A stretch of 64,000 bases of DNA. It comes from Takakia lepidozioides. Taxonomy: Eukaryota; Streptophyta; Takakiopsida; Takakiales; Takakiaceae. This document shows positions 54,201-63,717 of this stretch, piece by piece. Location of the stretch: assembly GCA_030704615.1 (NCBI GenBank), contig CM060734.1:20212001-20276000 (forward strand). Reading direction: 5' to 3'. The position numbers were made by a program, and so were the translations under genes. The notes under the pieces were generated by a model, which saw only the letters and a program-made list of their open reading frames with translations, was not told the origin of the DNA and made no database searches. Position 1 is the first letter of the stretch. Each line of letters starts with the position of its first letter.

Positions 54201-56194
54201 GAGCTTATGGGAAATGTACTTCTAAGACTTTGATTGTTGTAGCCTTGTGGCCATAGAACTCGTGCCCAGTTTGGACAGAGTTTATGAGAAAGAGAGCATG
54301 AAAGATAGGGAGGGGCCCTCGACAAGCTCCCCAAAGCAACTACGGATCAAGAGAATGTCTGAGAGTCAATGCCTTGTGTGTAGATATGCGCCCAAGCATT
54401 TCAGATCCCCGGGTAATGGAAACCCTATGCTTTCTCAAATGAGACAATAGTATCTCCCCCGGATCTGCGTGTAGGAAGGACGATGAAAGACGAAATGTTC
54501 TTCATTGTCAATTCAAGAAAGAATGAAAGAAACGCTATAACATTCATGATAAGCTGAAAAGAGATTGGAAAAGCAGGCAGATAGCAGGGGATGCAAGGCG
54601 TGTGTACTTATATGAGTATGGCTGTAGATAAACTGGGCATTTGTGGCAGGCTGTTGGAAATGTGGTGCAGACCCTGGCAGCAGCAATCTTCTTGGACTCA
54701 GATCTTGATATTGAGCTTGTCTGGAAGGTACTTTCAGGTTTTCCCCTAGAACCTGGATACTGGAGGAGTTGAGAAAAGATTCAGAAACAAAAGCTATGTG
54801 TACATGCTTCTTGTGATGGATTCTGCTTCTGCATCTCCCTCTCACTTTGAGAATAACTCATGGCAACAGTAATGAGTAATCATTGGCAGGTTCATGAACC
54901 TCTGCTTCAACCATTGGCCACGCCTGAGACTGTAATGCTGCATCCCCGCCGCCAATTGGAAACCCTTTGTCGAATGCGAGGTTGGGACTTGGACATCAAA
55001 TCTGCACAGAGTGATGGGATGATTCAGGCGTGTGTGTTCATCAATCAGAGACTTATGGGCATCTCTCACAACAAGGAGAAAAATATTGCAATTAGATTAG
55101 CCTCTTTTCAGGTTTTGTGCCTCTTATAAGTATTTCCTTTCTTTCCTTCCATTTCATTTAAACTCATTTGGACAGTGCGACATATTTGCATGAGGCGTTG
55201 ACTCTTAGACAATCTCTTGAGCAATAGTTGTTTTTGGGCAGCTTGTAGAGGGCCTCTCTCTCTATACTACGAGATCCGTGGGAGATTCCACTGTCTATTC
55301 CGCGGAACCCAATCTCTCACTGAAGTCTTCCACTATGAGGATCAGAAATGCTTGGCAGCTTACCTGCACGAGGCCTTCGCCCTTAGACAATCACTCGAGC
55401 AATAGTTTTATTTTTGGCTCTGGTTTTGTTTCCTCTCTTATGTTTTCTTCCATTTTGTCCCATAAGCTCTATGAGCTTTCCGTGGACGTTATAAAGTACC
55501 ATTTCATTGCATTTCATTTCATTTCTCTTTCTTGCTTCATGCTTTCTCATGTCCCATAAGCTCTTTGAGCTTTCCGGGGACATTATCAAGTATCGTTTCA
55601 TTTCTTTTTTTACTGAGTTGGTGTATTGAGAAGGAATGGGATTTGTAGATAGATCCTGCTATTTCCCCTTCTGATTCAATTCCTTCCAAAACAGCAGGCA
55701 TGAGATATACATCCAATGAAACTATAAGGTGATGAAAGTCTTCTGGAACCAAATGAATTGACAGGTGAAATGTTGGTCCTAAAGCCTCCCATAGATGTGA
55801 CATTGGAGTTGTGGGTTAGTATCTAGCTTCCTTCCTGTCTTTCACCACTCTTTGCTCTTGTATACCATCCATCAGGGTTGTGGTCTTATTTTGAAAATTT
55901 CCTTTGGAATGTTTATTTGGTCCCAAAAGCCATTTGGGCCTCCTGTTCACACACCACATTTGGTCGTGTTCTTCGTCTGGAGTACAATTCTCAAATGTAG
56001 CACCACATACCCTGCAGGTTTCCATTTTGTTCACTAAAACATTGTTTGTCTCGCTTGTGCTCTTTTTTTTGGACCTATGTTGGAGTCATCACCTAGGTGG
56101 ACTGGGTTTCACAGGCTCTGCTGTCTCCAAAAGCAACTGCTTTCGACAAGATGCTCGCAGGCACTGCTGAAGTGGGCAACCTTGAACAAAGAAG
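49013..56194 (+). CDS. Dicer-like RNase III protein without helicase domain
   Basis: Dicers cut double-stranded RNA into small RNAs. The exons supported here run platform, PAZ, connector, RNase IIIa, RNase IIIb and a degenerate dsRNA-binding end. They are 49013-49309, about 49671-50078, 51025-51231, 52110-52294, 52492-52785, 53236-53566, 53770-54026, 54650-54727, 54890-55111 and 56115-56194. Nearly all junctions agree in phase. The first exon may instead start at 49002 after an acceptor. Exon 51025-51231 needs a one-base shift near 51100-51130 to join both neighbours, and a further short exon near 49400 could not be settled. The 3' end is uncertain. Nothing like a helicase or DUF283 lies between this gene and the oppositely oriented gene starting at 44166, a form comparable to the minimal Dicer of moss. 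LINE tails lie in several introns. Confidence 0.75.
50509..50801 (+). repeat. Tandem duplication inside a Dicer intron
   Basis: Two units of about 133 and 160 bp share TGGATGGAATRGCTGCA, CCCCTAGGACTC, CCTATGCAYGTTTATCAA and GGTGTAGGAGCAAGAGAAC. They lie within the 50079-51024 intron. Confidence 0.7.
51590..51815 (-). mobile_element. LINE family 1 3' fragment with tail
   Basis: The tail carries GAATGCCCGCGGGAAGCTC, where the usual TCCGCGGA palindrome has become CCCGCGGG, still self-complementary. It is followed by AAGAGCTTATGGGACAAGAG and the end of the C-terminal frame (CATGCAGGTAAGCTGGCCAG). Confidence 0.8.
52110..53350 (+). CDS. Dicer connector and RNase IIIa domain
   Basis: Exon 52110-52294 gives EMEIPPEICVLHVGMQGQLY and LLPSVLYSLEMALLAAEL, the connector. 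Exon 52492-52785 gives SYETLELLGDSVLNF, the RNase III signature with its Glu and Asp. Exon 53236 onward gives LKTLADVVEALVGTYLMNG, with the second Asp and Glu present (53269-53271, 53278-53280). All four metal-binding acids of IIIa are in place. Confidence 0.85.
53400..54727 (+). CDS. Dicer RNase IIIb domain, second acidic pair changed to Asn and Gln
   Basis: LESKLGYQFKNKGLLISAF opens the domain. HRLEVLGDSILDFLITRYLV, completed across the 53566/53770 junction, keeps the first Glu and Asp. DLKQATVNRENFALVALNHG follows. Exon 54650-54727 reads AVGNVVQTLAAAIFLDSD, where plant DCLs have LGDIVESIAGAIFLDSG. The Asp is Asn (AAT 54659-54661) and the Glu is Gln (CAG 54668-54670). Both are metal ligands in RNase III enzymes. 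Confidence 0.85.
54105..54290 (-). mobile_element. Two degenerate LINE family 1 tails and the third 62-bp repeat
   Basis: CATGCGAAGCTCAAAGGGCT and, after GAACTGAAATGTTACTTTAC, TGTCCGAGGAAAATCTC with AAAGAGCTTATGGG are two old tails. GTACTTCTAAGACTTTGATT through CGTGCCCAGTTTGG is a diverged copy of the 28081 repeat. Confidence 0.65.
54890..56194 (+). CDS. Dicer C-terminal dsRNA-binding-like exons
   Basis: VHEPLLQPLATPETVMLHPR starts right after the IIIb helix (VWK), as in plant DCLs. HPRRQLETLCRMRGWDLDIK and GISHNKEKNIAIRLAS fit a short dsRNA-binding fold with a weakened GxGxxKKxAK motif. The last exon (from 56115, AG acceptor) reads ALLSPKATAFDKMLAGTAE and may end at a GTATAT donor after 56194. 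Confidence 0.6.
55196..55610 (+). mobile_element. LINE family 1 3' fragment with two tails
   Basis: LYYEIRGRFHCLFRGTQSL and YEDQKCLAAYLHEAFALRQS lead into GTCCCATAAGCTCTATGAGC and ATTTCATTTCATTTC (to about 55534). A second tail ends at about 55605. Both lie in the last Dicer intron. Confidence 0.85.
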
Positions 56195-56284
56195 GTATAT
56201 TTTCAATCCTAAAGGGTGTATTGGGCCATTTTTGCCTCGTAGAGCTGTAACGAATTTTTTTACTGGTCATCTTTTCCGTCTCAT

Positions 56285-56440
56285 GAGCAGGCAGCCCAGT
56301 GGATGGGGTGTTTGTGCCTTGCCTGGGCATAATCAGGTTGATCCTGGGTTCAATCCTTTAAAAGTGTTCCTTCAGCCGTCTGTTGGGCTGTTGGGCTGTG
56401 CATTGCGCAGTAGACTCTGTAAATCTGCTGGAAATGAAAC
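56285..56440 (+). mobile_element. SINE-like element, copy 1
   Basis: CAGCCCAGTGGATGGGG resembles a polymerase III A box region. GGTTGATCCTGGGTTCAATC carries a B-box-like GGTTCAATCC. CTGTAAATCTGCTGG follows. Spacing from A to B is about 45 bp, as in tRNA-derived SINEs. Confidence 0.45.
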
Positions 56441-56709
56441 AAACTGTCTTCACTTGTTGTCTCTGTGGGCTTCCTATGAACATAGTAGAGTTTCTCTTAC
56501 TTCTCCATGAGTCTAGCATCCTTAAATCTTTCTGACTCTCACACGTGTCCTTTTCCCCTGCTCTCCCAGGATCTGTGGATCCTAGACTTTTGGGAATGAG
56601 ATAAAGATCAAAGGAAGAGAGGGGGCAATGGTGTGAAGTGGGAGTGTAAGTTTACATAATTTTTCATTCATTGGGGTACACACTACACACGGATAGCTTT
56701 ACTTGAGGG

Positions 56710-56815
56710 GGCAGCAGTATTGCCCTACCTGTGCATAACCATGTGGTCTTAGGTTCTACCACCGTAACAAATGCATTGTGTGTTGAGCTGTATAATCTGT
56801 AAATCAATGGATGTT
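56710..56815 (+). mobile_element. SINE-like element, copy 2
   Basis: GCAGCAGTATTGCCCTACCT, GTGCATAACCATGTGGTC, AGGTTCTACC and CTGTAAATCAATGG match copy 1 block by block but are diverged, including a worn B box. Confidence 0.4.
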
Positions 56816-56834
56816 AAACTCTTCTTTCTTTCTT

Positions 56835-57382
56835 ATGGAATTACATGTCAAGAGAACTTGGATGCTACCCAATCTCACGACAAAGCTCCACTTCTATCGA
56901 GAGACATTCTTGGTGCTCCGCGATGATAGAATCTTGAGACCAAATTACCTTTCAGCACCCTTATCTCCTTCCCTCTTGAGGGCATTGGGGCGGTTTAGGG
57001 TGGGTTCCCACAACCTACGGTTAGAGACTGGCAGATGGGAAAACCTGCAACGGGAGGACCGCCTATGTCCAGCTTGCATAGGGCGCAGAAAGGAAATTGA
57101 AACTGAAGAACACTTCTTCTTCTACTGCCCTCTATACTACGAGATCCGCGGGAGATTCCACTGTTTATTCAGTTGAACCCAAACTCTCACTGATGTCTTT
57201 CACTATGAGGATAAAAAATGCTTGGCTGCCTACCTACACGAGGCCTTCACCCTTAGACAATCGCTAGAACATTAATTGTGGTTTCTGGCTTTGTTCCTCT
57301 CTCATGTTTTCTTCCATTTTGTCCCATAAGCTCTATGAGCTTTCCGCGGACGTTATAAAGCACCATTTCATTTCATTTCTTA
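56835..57382 (+). mobile_element. LINE family 1 copy, C-terminal part and tail
   Basis: MELHVKRTWMLPNLTTKLHF, GSHNLRLETGRWENLQREDR, CPACIGRRKEIETEEHFFFY and CPLYYEIRGRFH in one frame, then the tail GTCCCATAAGCTCTATGAGC, GTTATAAAGCACC and ATTTCATTTC to about 57380. It has the same truncation zone as the copy at 26763-27584. Confidence 0.85.
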
Positions 57383-57389
57383 ATGTTGT

Positions 57390-58125
57390 AAGGTTATGTG
57401 TTTTGTTTTTCTTGCTTGCTTTCTCCAAATACACACGATAATGTATACAGTTCCATGAAGTAAACTTTTAACTGTCGATGTTCTCAATTTCTGCCATACA
57501 GGGATTTGGTGTTTGGTCCGATGATGCTCAAAATGCTCAAAAAAGATAATTCTGCCATTTTCCAGCACTGCTGATATAATTTGGGCTTGAATTTCAGGGA
57601 AAGCATGCTGGCTTTTGCTCACCCATTCTTCTGGCTCACAAAGATTTTCATCGGTTCTTGGATGCCAGGTGTAAGAAACCCTCGGACTAAATTGAAGGCT
57701 ACTCCAGGGAAGGAAGTTTGATGTCCAGAAACTTACATAGCATATTGCCCGTAGGGGCCAATGATTTTATGCTAGGCGTTACAAAATCACACCTGCCCAT
57801 GCACAGGTGTACATGTCGTTGGCCATTGCCAGAAAAATCATCGGTAACATGCAGCCACATCCACTTTTAAGTTACTTGAGAGCATTGACTTCCAGGAACA
57901 AACACCAAGGCTACATGTATATCAAAGCCTCGTCCAAGGATTTTTCTTCTACAAATCTGATCTGTGCTTGACACACCATGTCTGTCATGCGAGCGCGGCC
58001 ATGTGTATTTGTAAGTGGTAAAAGTCCTTGCAGGTGTCATGGGGTGGTGCATAGCCACAATATTAATTTTTTGAGACAGGCCAAAACTACCCTAGACCTC
58101 CACCATGATGTCTTTTGTGCCTTGC
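57390..58125. other. Unassigned spacer
   Basis: No gene or shared repeat was recognised. Confidence 0.35.
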
Positions 58126-58129
58126 TCCA

Positions 58130-58420
58130 GAAGGTTGGCTGGAGGGCAGAATCAAAGCTTTCCAGAAATCCACAAAGCATGCATACACCATTCTCGTCAT
58201 AAACAGCCTTATCCACCATAGTTTGCAGAGTAAAAATGTAATCGAGAGTAGACAGTTTATGGCAGAAACCTGCTGCCCCATAGCTCTAAGCTCAGAGGAT
58301 TCTGCCCAATCTTCTAGTGCCAGGGCTATGACCACCCCAAACAGATTGGCCATCAATGAAAAGATCACGGTAATTAGTTCTATTCATCAGCATTCTTGAA
58401 AACCAAGGTGGATGCTGCAT
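58130..58420 (-). mobile_element. LINE family 1 RT fragment
   Basis: The minus strand reads LFGVVIALALEDWAESSELR and later MVYACFVDFWKAL, matching CGAVVAMELDDWAESS and MVYVCFVDFYKAF of the copy at 22511-24543. It is truncated at both ends. Confidence 0.75.
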
Positions 58421-58835
58421 TTTGGAAGCCGCACCTCATTCAAAAGATTTGCATTAAATAGAGTCAAAAGTGGCTCTCGCATGTTTGGCGTATTCGCTCT
58501 GTAATCCCGAAAGGTCAACAGCTCTGCCATTTGACAATTTCTTACATCCTTGCTCACATTGAGGGCATTGAAGACAAAGTTAAGAGGTCTGAAAGAAACA
58601 TGTTACATCCCAGGGAGGCCAGAGGGCCCATGGAACAAGTAACAAAGAGCCAGACAAAACAAGACGAGAAAACATTGCAGGGCATAAGAGCTGACTTGGA
58701 AGGTGCCCAACACCCTCATAGGGATGTGGAATCTTCTGGAGAGGTACAAAGGCAATGGGCATCATTATGCAATTACCTTGATTTCTCTCTGTAAGAAAGA
58801 GTGAACTGGCATTCAGGTCCCCATATCTGTAGAAA

Positions 58836-59773
58836 TGAGATGGAATGCAATGGTACTTTATAACGTCCACAGACAATAGGAAGCAAGAAACAAGAAAGAG
58901 CGAGGGGCCACAAGCAGCCCAAAAGCAAGGCGTTGTCTAAGAGCAAACACCTCATGCAGGTAAGCTGCCAAGCATTTCTGATCCTCGTAATGGAAGAACT
59001 CCATGAGAGATTGGGTATCTGGAATAGACAATTAAATCTCCCACAGATCTCATAGTACAAAGGGCAGTGAAAGAAGGAATGATCGTCACTTTCAATTTCC
59101 CTGTTGTTCCCAGTGCAACCAGGGCATTGGCAGTCTTCCCACGTACCAGTCTCTATCCACAGACTGTGGGAGCCCACCCTGAACTTTCCCATGCCCTCAG
59201 AAGAGAGAAGATAGAGCTGTAGACAGGTAATTGGGCCACAAGATTCCATCGTCACGGAGGACCAAGAATGCCTCCCAATAGAACTGCAGTTTTGTTGTTA
59301 GATTTGGCTGGTTTCCATGTCTGCCTGACGTCAAGTTCCACAAGTTCTCGTCTGATGCATCTATTTTAGTTGTTTGGACGCGACTTCCACCCCCTCCATA
59401 TTTTGTGGCAGTAGGGAAGCAATGGAGAGTCCATTGTGCTCAAAAAGGTTGGCCACCCGAGCATACCAGGAGGGCCTGAAACAAGCCATTTTGAGCCTCA
59501 TAGATGGTGGGAGGGCCCAGGCTGTCAGCGCTTTGGATGGAAGGGCCTGTAACCTTGTAAGAAAGATTGTAAGCCGGAAGATGGCCTCGGTTTGAAGTGC
59601 GACGCATGCAAATTCTGCACATAGAATTTGTGATGATGTTGTACCTCTAGCTCCAAGCATTCATTGGAGGAAAGACGATGCAGCAGTTCCAGGTTTTTCT
59701 GCCACCGGGAAACTGGGACATCAGGTGCCCAGAACTCAGCCATAGGTGGCGGCAGGAGTAACAACCAAGTCAA
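58836..59773 (-). mobile_element. LINE family 1 copy, thumb, C-terminal zinc finger and tail
   Basis: The tail at about 58836-58880 (GGTACTTTATAACGTCCACA) is followed on the minus strand by FRVGSHSLWIETGTWEDCQC, the Cys-His cluster and, further up, VANLFEHNGLSIASLLPQN and LELLHRL/MLGARGTTSSQILCAEFACV. Several frameshifts are present. Confidence 0.8.
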
Positions 59774-59778
59774 AGAAA

Positions 59779-59870
59779 GAAATGAAATGAAATGAAATGA
59801 AATGGTACTTTATAATGTCTGCGGAAAGCTCAAAGAGCTTATGGGACAAAATGGAAAAAACATAAGAGGA
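59779..59870 (-). mobile_element. LINE family 1 3' tail with five GAAAT units
   Basis: GAAATGAAATGAAATGAAAT, then GGTACTTTATAATGTCTGCG, GAAAGCTCAAAGAGCTTATG and GGACAAAATGG. Confidence 0.85.
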
Positions 59871-59924
59871 AACAAAACCAGAGCCAAAAAACAGCCAAAA
59901 AGGAACTTCAGCAATGGTACAGCA

Positions 59925-60110
59925 AAAGAGAATGTACCTGAGGACATCCTATGGGCCACATCGTATGGGTCTGTCACTGGCTCGATCAAGGTGGCAGGGG
60001 AGTTCTCTGAAACCCTGGAACCCCCGCAAGCATCTTTCCTTCAAGGAATGCTTGGGTTTAGAGGTACAGCACCATCTCTGATTTTATATACTGAAGTTGC
60101 TTGCTCGAAG
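59925..60110 (+). mobile_element. LINE family 1 fragment with internal deletion
   Basis: The + strand reads DILWATSYGSVTGSIKVAGE (RT between motifs A and B) joined straight to LEPPQASFLQGMLGFRGTAP (the region after the polymerase box), so motifs B and C are deleted. Confidence 0.65.
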
Positions 60111-60657
60111 CCATATGTTGTTGACAAGGGTGCGATCTCACATCCCCAAGTGCCTGCCAGTCTGTGCCCTTATGAGATTTCAAGACCTGCTGATACGCTC
60201 AGGTCTCCAATTTCGTTGAGCCACACCGCCTGTCCGTCGCATCCCTACTGCCACAAAATATAGTAGGTCTGGAAATCTCTACCGAATATGACGGCAACAA
60301 GCTTATTAGAAGGAGCTGATCGACCTTCATGTGACACGAACCTGGAACAATCGTACAAACAGAGCTGTAGTTCTCGGACTCAAGAGGGTAGAAGAACAAA
60401 GCATGAATCATTGTGAAAAAAAAAAAAAAGTCATACCGAAAAAGCTGAGGTAAACAACCTAGACATATCATCAGCTTTGAATCTTGTGATTGAGGAGGAT
60501 GAAGAGAGCACAGATTAGTGTGACAGCACTTGAGAGCATCCAGTCCAATGCAACTTGACGTAGAGAATTGATAGACTTTAGAGAGGCTCTAACTTATGTT
60601 GGTTGACCCTACTCTTCTCTCTCACATGTGGAACACTTTCTCTCACTTGATTAACTA

Positions 60658-62195
60658 TTAACATTGAGGAGGTGACGAGCGCTTTCGGTTGCACACCCCC
60701 TCCTCGTATGATCCCTCATGTGCAATTTCAGGTAAAGAAGAGTGTGAAAGAGAGTCTCGCATGTCCTGCACACGTTCCATTGCAACCCTCAAATGTTCGT
60801 TTACGACCTTGCAATGTTCTTTCTTTCCTTTCAGAGCATCTTGTAAAGCTTGGGTATGCCTTTTCTCCTTCTCCATATCCTTGCTTTGACATGCGAGCTT
60901 GTATTTCGTTCTCTCCAGCTCATCCTTGGTTTTCTCAAGCTCTAGTCTTGCCTCATGACGAAAATCCTCAATTGTTGAAGCTAACTTCCGAATCTCCTCG
61001 TTTGCTCGTTCCAGCTTCGCATTGGTCATCGCTAGCTCCTCTTTTGTCGCATGAAGCTCACCTGTCACCACTACAAACTCCTTTTCAAAAACAACGAGCT
61101 TCGCATTAGTTGCAATAAGCTCGTCTATAGTCACAATATGCTCTTCATTCGCAGCCACGACCTGTTCTTCCGCTGCAACAAACCTGTTCACAATATGCTC
61201 TTCATTCGAAGCAATGACATGCTCTTCCGCTGCAACAAACTCGTTCACAAAATGCTCTTCTTTGGCAGCAACCACCGGTTCTTTCACAAAATGTTCCTCT
61301 TTCGAACCACCCAAAGGTTCTTCAATGGCTGAAGCAATATGCTGTAAAGCAACATCACCGTGTGGTTTGCTTGCAACAAACTCTGTCGTTGCATCAGTCT
61401 CTGTCGTCACAACATTCTCTTCTTCAAAAGAAATGTCTAATTCAACTTTCGTTGCAACAAGCTCCTCTTGGTGTTGTTGCAATGTACCATGGTTTGAGGG
61501 TGTCTGCACTGCAGCTTCTTGTTGTTGTGTGTGCACTGCTGTACCATGGTCTGAAGATATGTGCGCTGCACCTTCTTGTTGTGGACCTTCTTGTAGATTG
61601 TGACCTTCATTTTGATTATTCTCTTGACGCCACATTTGTATGTGTTGCTCCATCAAGTTCATTGCCTCTACCTTCTTTCCTGGTCGAAAATTACATCCAG
61701 AAAATACAGGGCCGTGCTCCAATCCATTTGTCTTTTGAGTGCAACCTCGGCCTAATACATTTGCACAAAGTATTGGCCGATTTCGGCATGAGTTGGGTGT
61801 CCACACACATGTTGGAATTTGGATTTCATGTTTTCCCTCCAACCATGATCTAGGCAATGATCGATGGTGAACCGCTTCCTCCTCCAAATGGAGTCGTGTT
61901 TTTTGGTTGGCCAAAGGTGTACGACGTGGGCAGTGGCGACAAATTTTCTTACAATCTCGTAGGTCCATGGTTGAGGCTGATCTTCCCAACCCTTCCTTGC
62001 TATTTCGTCCGCAGGGATCTTAGTGACGCCGACCGACCGAGGGCGTCCCTTGCCTTTTTTCGTTGCAGGAGTAGCTTCCTTGGCTCTAGCTTCCTTGGCT
62101 CTTTTCGTTGCAGGAGTAGCTTCCTTGGCTCCAGCTTCCTTGGCTCTCTCTACTCTTTTCATTGCAGGAGTAGCTTCCTACTGCTCTCAACCAAA
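60658..62195 (-). CDS. Unidentified protein with N-terminal basic repeats, a Trp/His-rich segment and a coiled-coil C-terminus
   Basis: I do not recognise the family. On the minus strand, the frame to 61752 starts with Lys/Ala-rich repeats (AKEATPATKRAKEARAKEAT) and KGKGRPRSVGVTKIPADEIA. A segment with many Trp and His residues follows (WTYEIVRKFVATAHVVHLWP, WRRKRFTIDHCLDHGWRENM, FVQMY), of the size of a DNA-binding-type module. A one-frame switch near 61700-61760 leads to VEAMNLMEQHIQMWRQENNQ. Next are degenerate repeats of EEHxV with VAAxE words (about 61130-61330) and a Leu/Glu/Lys coiled coil (LELEKTKDELERTKYKLACQ). The stop is at 60658-60660. Either a frameshift or an unrecognised intron separates the halves. 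The repeat-rich, charged architecture could be a domesticated or transposon-encoded protein. Confidence 0.45.
62060..62180 (-). repeat. Short tandem repeat encoding the Lys/Ala-rich N-terminus
   Basis: The words GTTGCAGGAGTAGCTTCCTT and GGCTCTAGCTTCCTTGGCTC recur at about 62063, 62107 and, shortened, 62161. They give the AKEATPATK protein repeats on the minus strand. Confidence 0.75.
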
Positions 62196-62785
62196 ATACC
62201 ACTACTCACCTTCTCACCCTAAAGTTCCTCTTACCCTAAGCTCCCGTACCCTTGTGATCCGCGAACGCTCCTCCTCCTCGTCAATTGCAAGACCTGTGGA
62301 AATTGTTGACTCCGCGCTTCGTTTCCCCTCAGTCAATTCTCCACGTTTGTGGTTAGCCCGCTCTCGCACAAACAGCATCCTACACACAAGCCCGGAAACA
62401 GAGAGAAGAAAGAAGAGTCGGAGAGGAGACAGGGCCACACACAGCCTGCTGATGGTGACTCGTGAGAGCTCATCTTCTCGAACTCTCTTAACTCTGCCTG
62501 CACGGCCCCCGAGGTATTTTAGGTTTTTTTTTTCCCTGCCCTTTCTTCCCTCTTAATAAAGTTTCCAGGGCCTCTGTCCCTTGTCTATACAAAGAAATAA
62601 ATGAAAGTTTTCTCTGCTCTCCAGATTCACTGGACTCTAAAGAAACTTTATCTTTATCTCTTTTCTCTTTTTTTCCATAGTAAGTCTCAAATTAAAAACT
62701 TTTTTTAATCAAATTTTTCCAAGACACCTTTTTAATATGATTTAAAGGGCCTCCGTCCCCTTTCGGTTAAAATAAAAAACAAACT
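62196..62785. other. Spacer with plus-strand AATAAA motifs
   Basis: CTTAATAAAG at about 62553 and GAAATAAATG at about 62596 lie in poly-T rich DNA. GGCCTCTGTCCC-type words repeat at about 62570 and 62750. No gene is supported. Confidence 0.3.
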
Positions 62786-62787
62786 TC

Positions 62788-62965
62788 AACTAGTAAATTG
62801 GTCGTTTTCAAAAACTTGCTGGCTAAGTCATTTACTCGATCTTTCCTTAACTTACCAGACATAGGGGTCCTTTTTTGAGGGGGGGCTGATGAGCAAGTAA
62901 ATTGGTTGTTTTTAAAGAAAATACTTGCTGGCTAAGTCTTTTACTTGAACTTTCTAGTCCCTTAT
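62788..62965 (+). repeat. Direct repeat, about 65 bp, two copies
   Basis: AGTAAATTGGTCGTTTT and ACTTGCTGGCTAAGTCATTT at about 62791-62838 recur as AGTAAATTGGTTGTTTTTAA and ACTTGCTGGCTAAGTCTTTT at about 62896-62945, separated by GGGGGGCTGATGAGC. Confidence 0.75.
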
Positions 62966-63552
62966 CAGAATGTAGAAATTAGGGGTCTTTTTGAGATAAG
63001 GAGGAAGAGCATGGAGGGGGAGGAGGCAGTAAGCCACCACGGTACTTATTTCTGAGGGTATTCTTCCCTGGAAGTAAGATCGTGGCATGTAGCCGTCACG
63101 AATACCGAGCAGGGCAGTGCTGGCCGGGAGGGCCATCGGGAGGATTGACTCTTTACTACAGGCCTCCCTGCCATCCGCTTGGTCGTGGTCTTGAGCACAT
63201 ATATATCTGTGGTCTGTAACTCCACCCGCCCATTCGAACCCAACCCAACCCACTTGCCCTCCACTGCTGCTCTTGGGTCTGAACAAGCGCCCGCAATAGG
63301 GGTGTACACAATCTTCGTTTTGGTCTTGACGTAGATCATCGGTAGAAATTAATTGGAAGTGAGAACCATGCATATAAGTGATTCTACCGTAGGTACAAGG
63401 TCATCGCGGTACGCCTTTCGCCATTTGGACTTCGAACTAGGACTAATTACGTGTATGTCTCGATCTTCTACAGTGGGTACAAGATTTTGCATGCAAAAGC
63501 ACTTAAGAGTGGAATTAAAACTTCACAGAGCCTGGTGTAGATATGCTGCCGA

Positions 63553-63715
63553 GAAGTCAAATGAAATGGTACTTGACAATGTTCGGAAGAGCTTATGGGA
63601 CGAGGAAGAAAGAAACAAGAGAGGGACTACAAGCAGCTCAAAAGCAACTATATAGCTCGAGGGATTGTCTCGGAGTCAACGCTTCATGCAGGTACGCTGC
63701 CAAGCATTTTTTATC
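63553..63715 (-). mobile_element. LINE family 1 3' fragment
   Basis: A diverged tail (AAATGAAATGGTACTTGACA, GTTCGGAAGAGCTTATGGGA) and the end of the C-terminal frame (CATGCAGGTACGCTGCCAAG). Confidence 0.7.
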
Positions 63716-63717
63716 AT

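Noticed and set aside
62954-63373. Minus-strand open frames of 139 and 97 codons
   Set aside because: Two overlapping frames compete, neither has a recognisable domain, and no splice or start context supports either.
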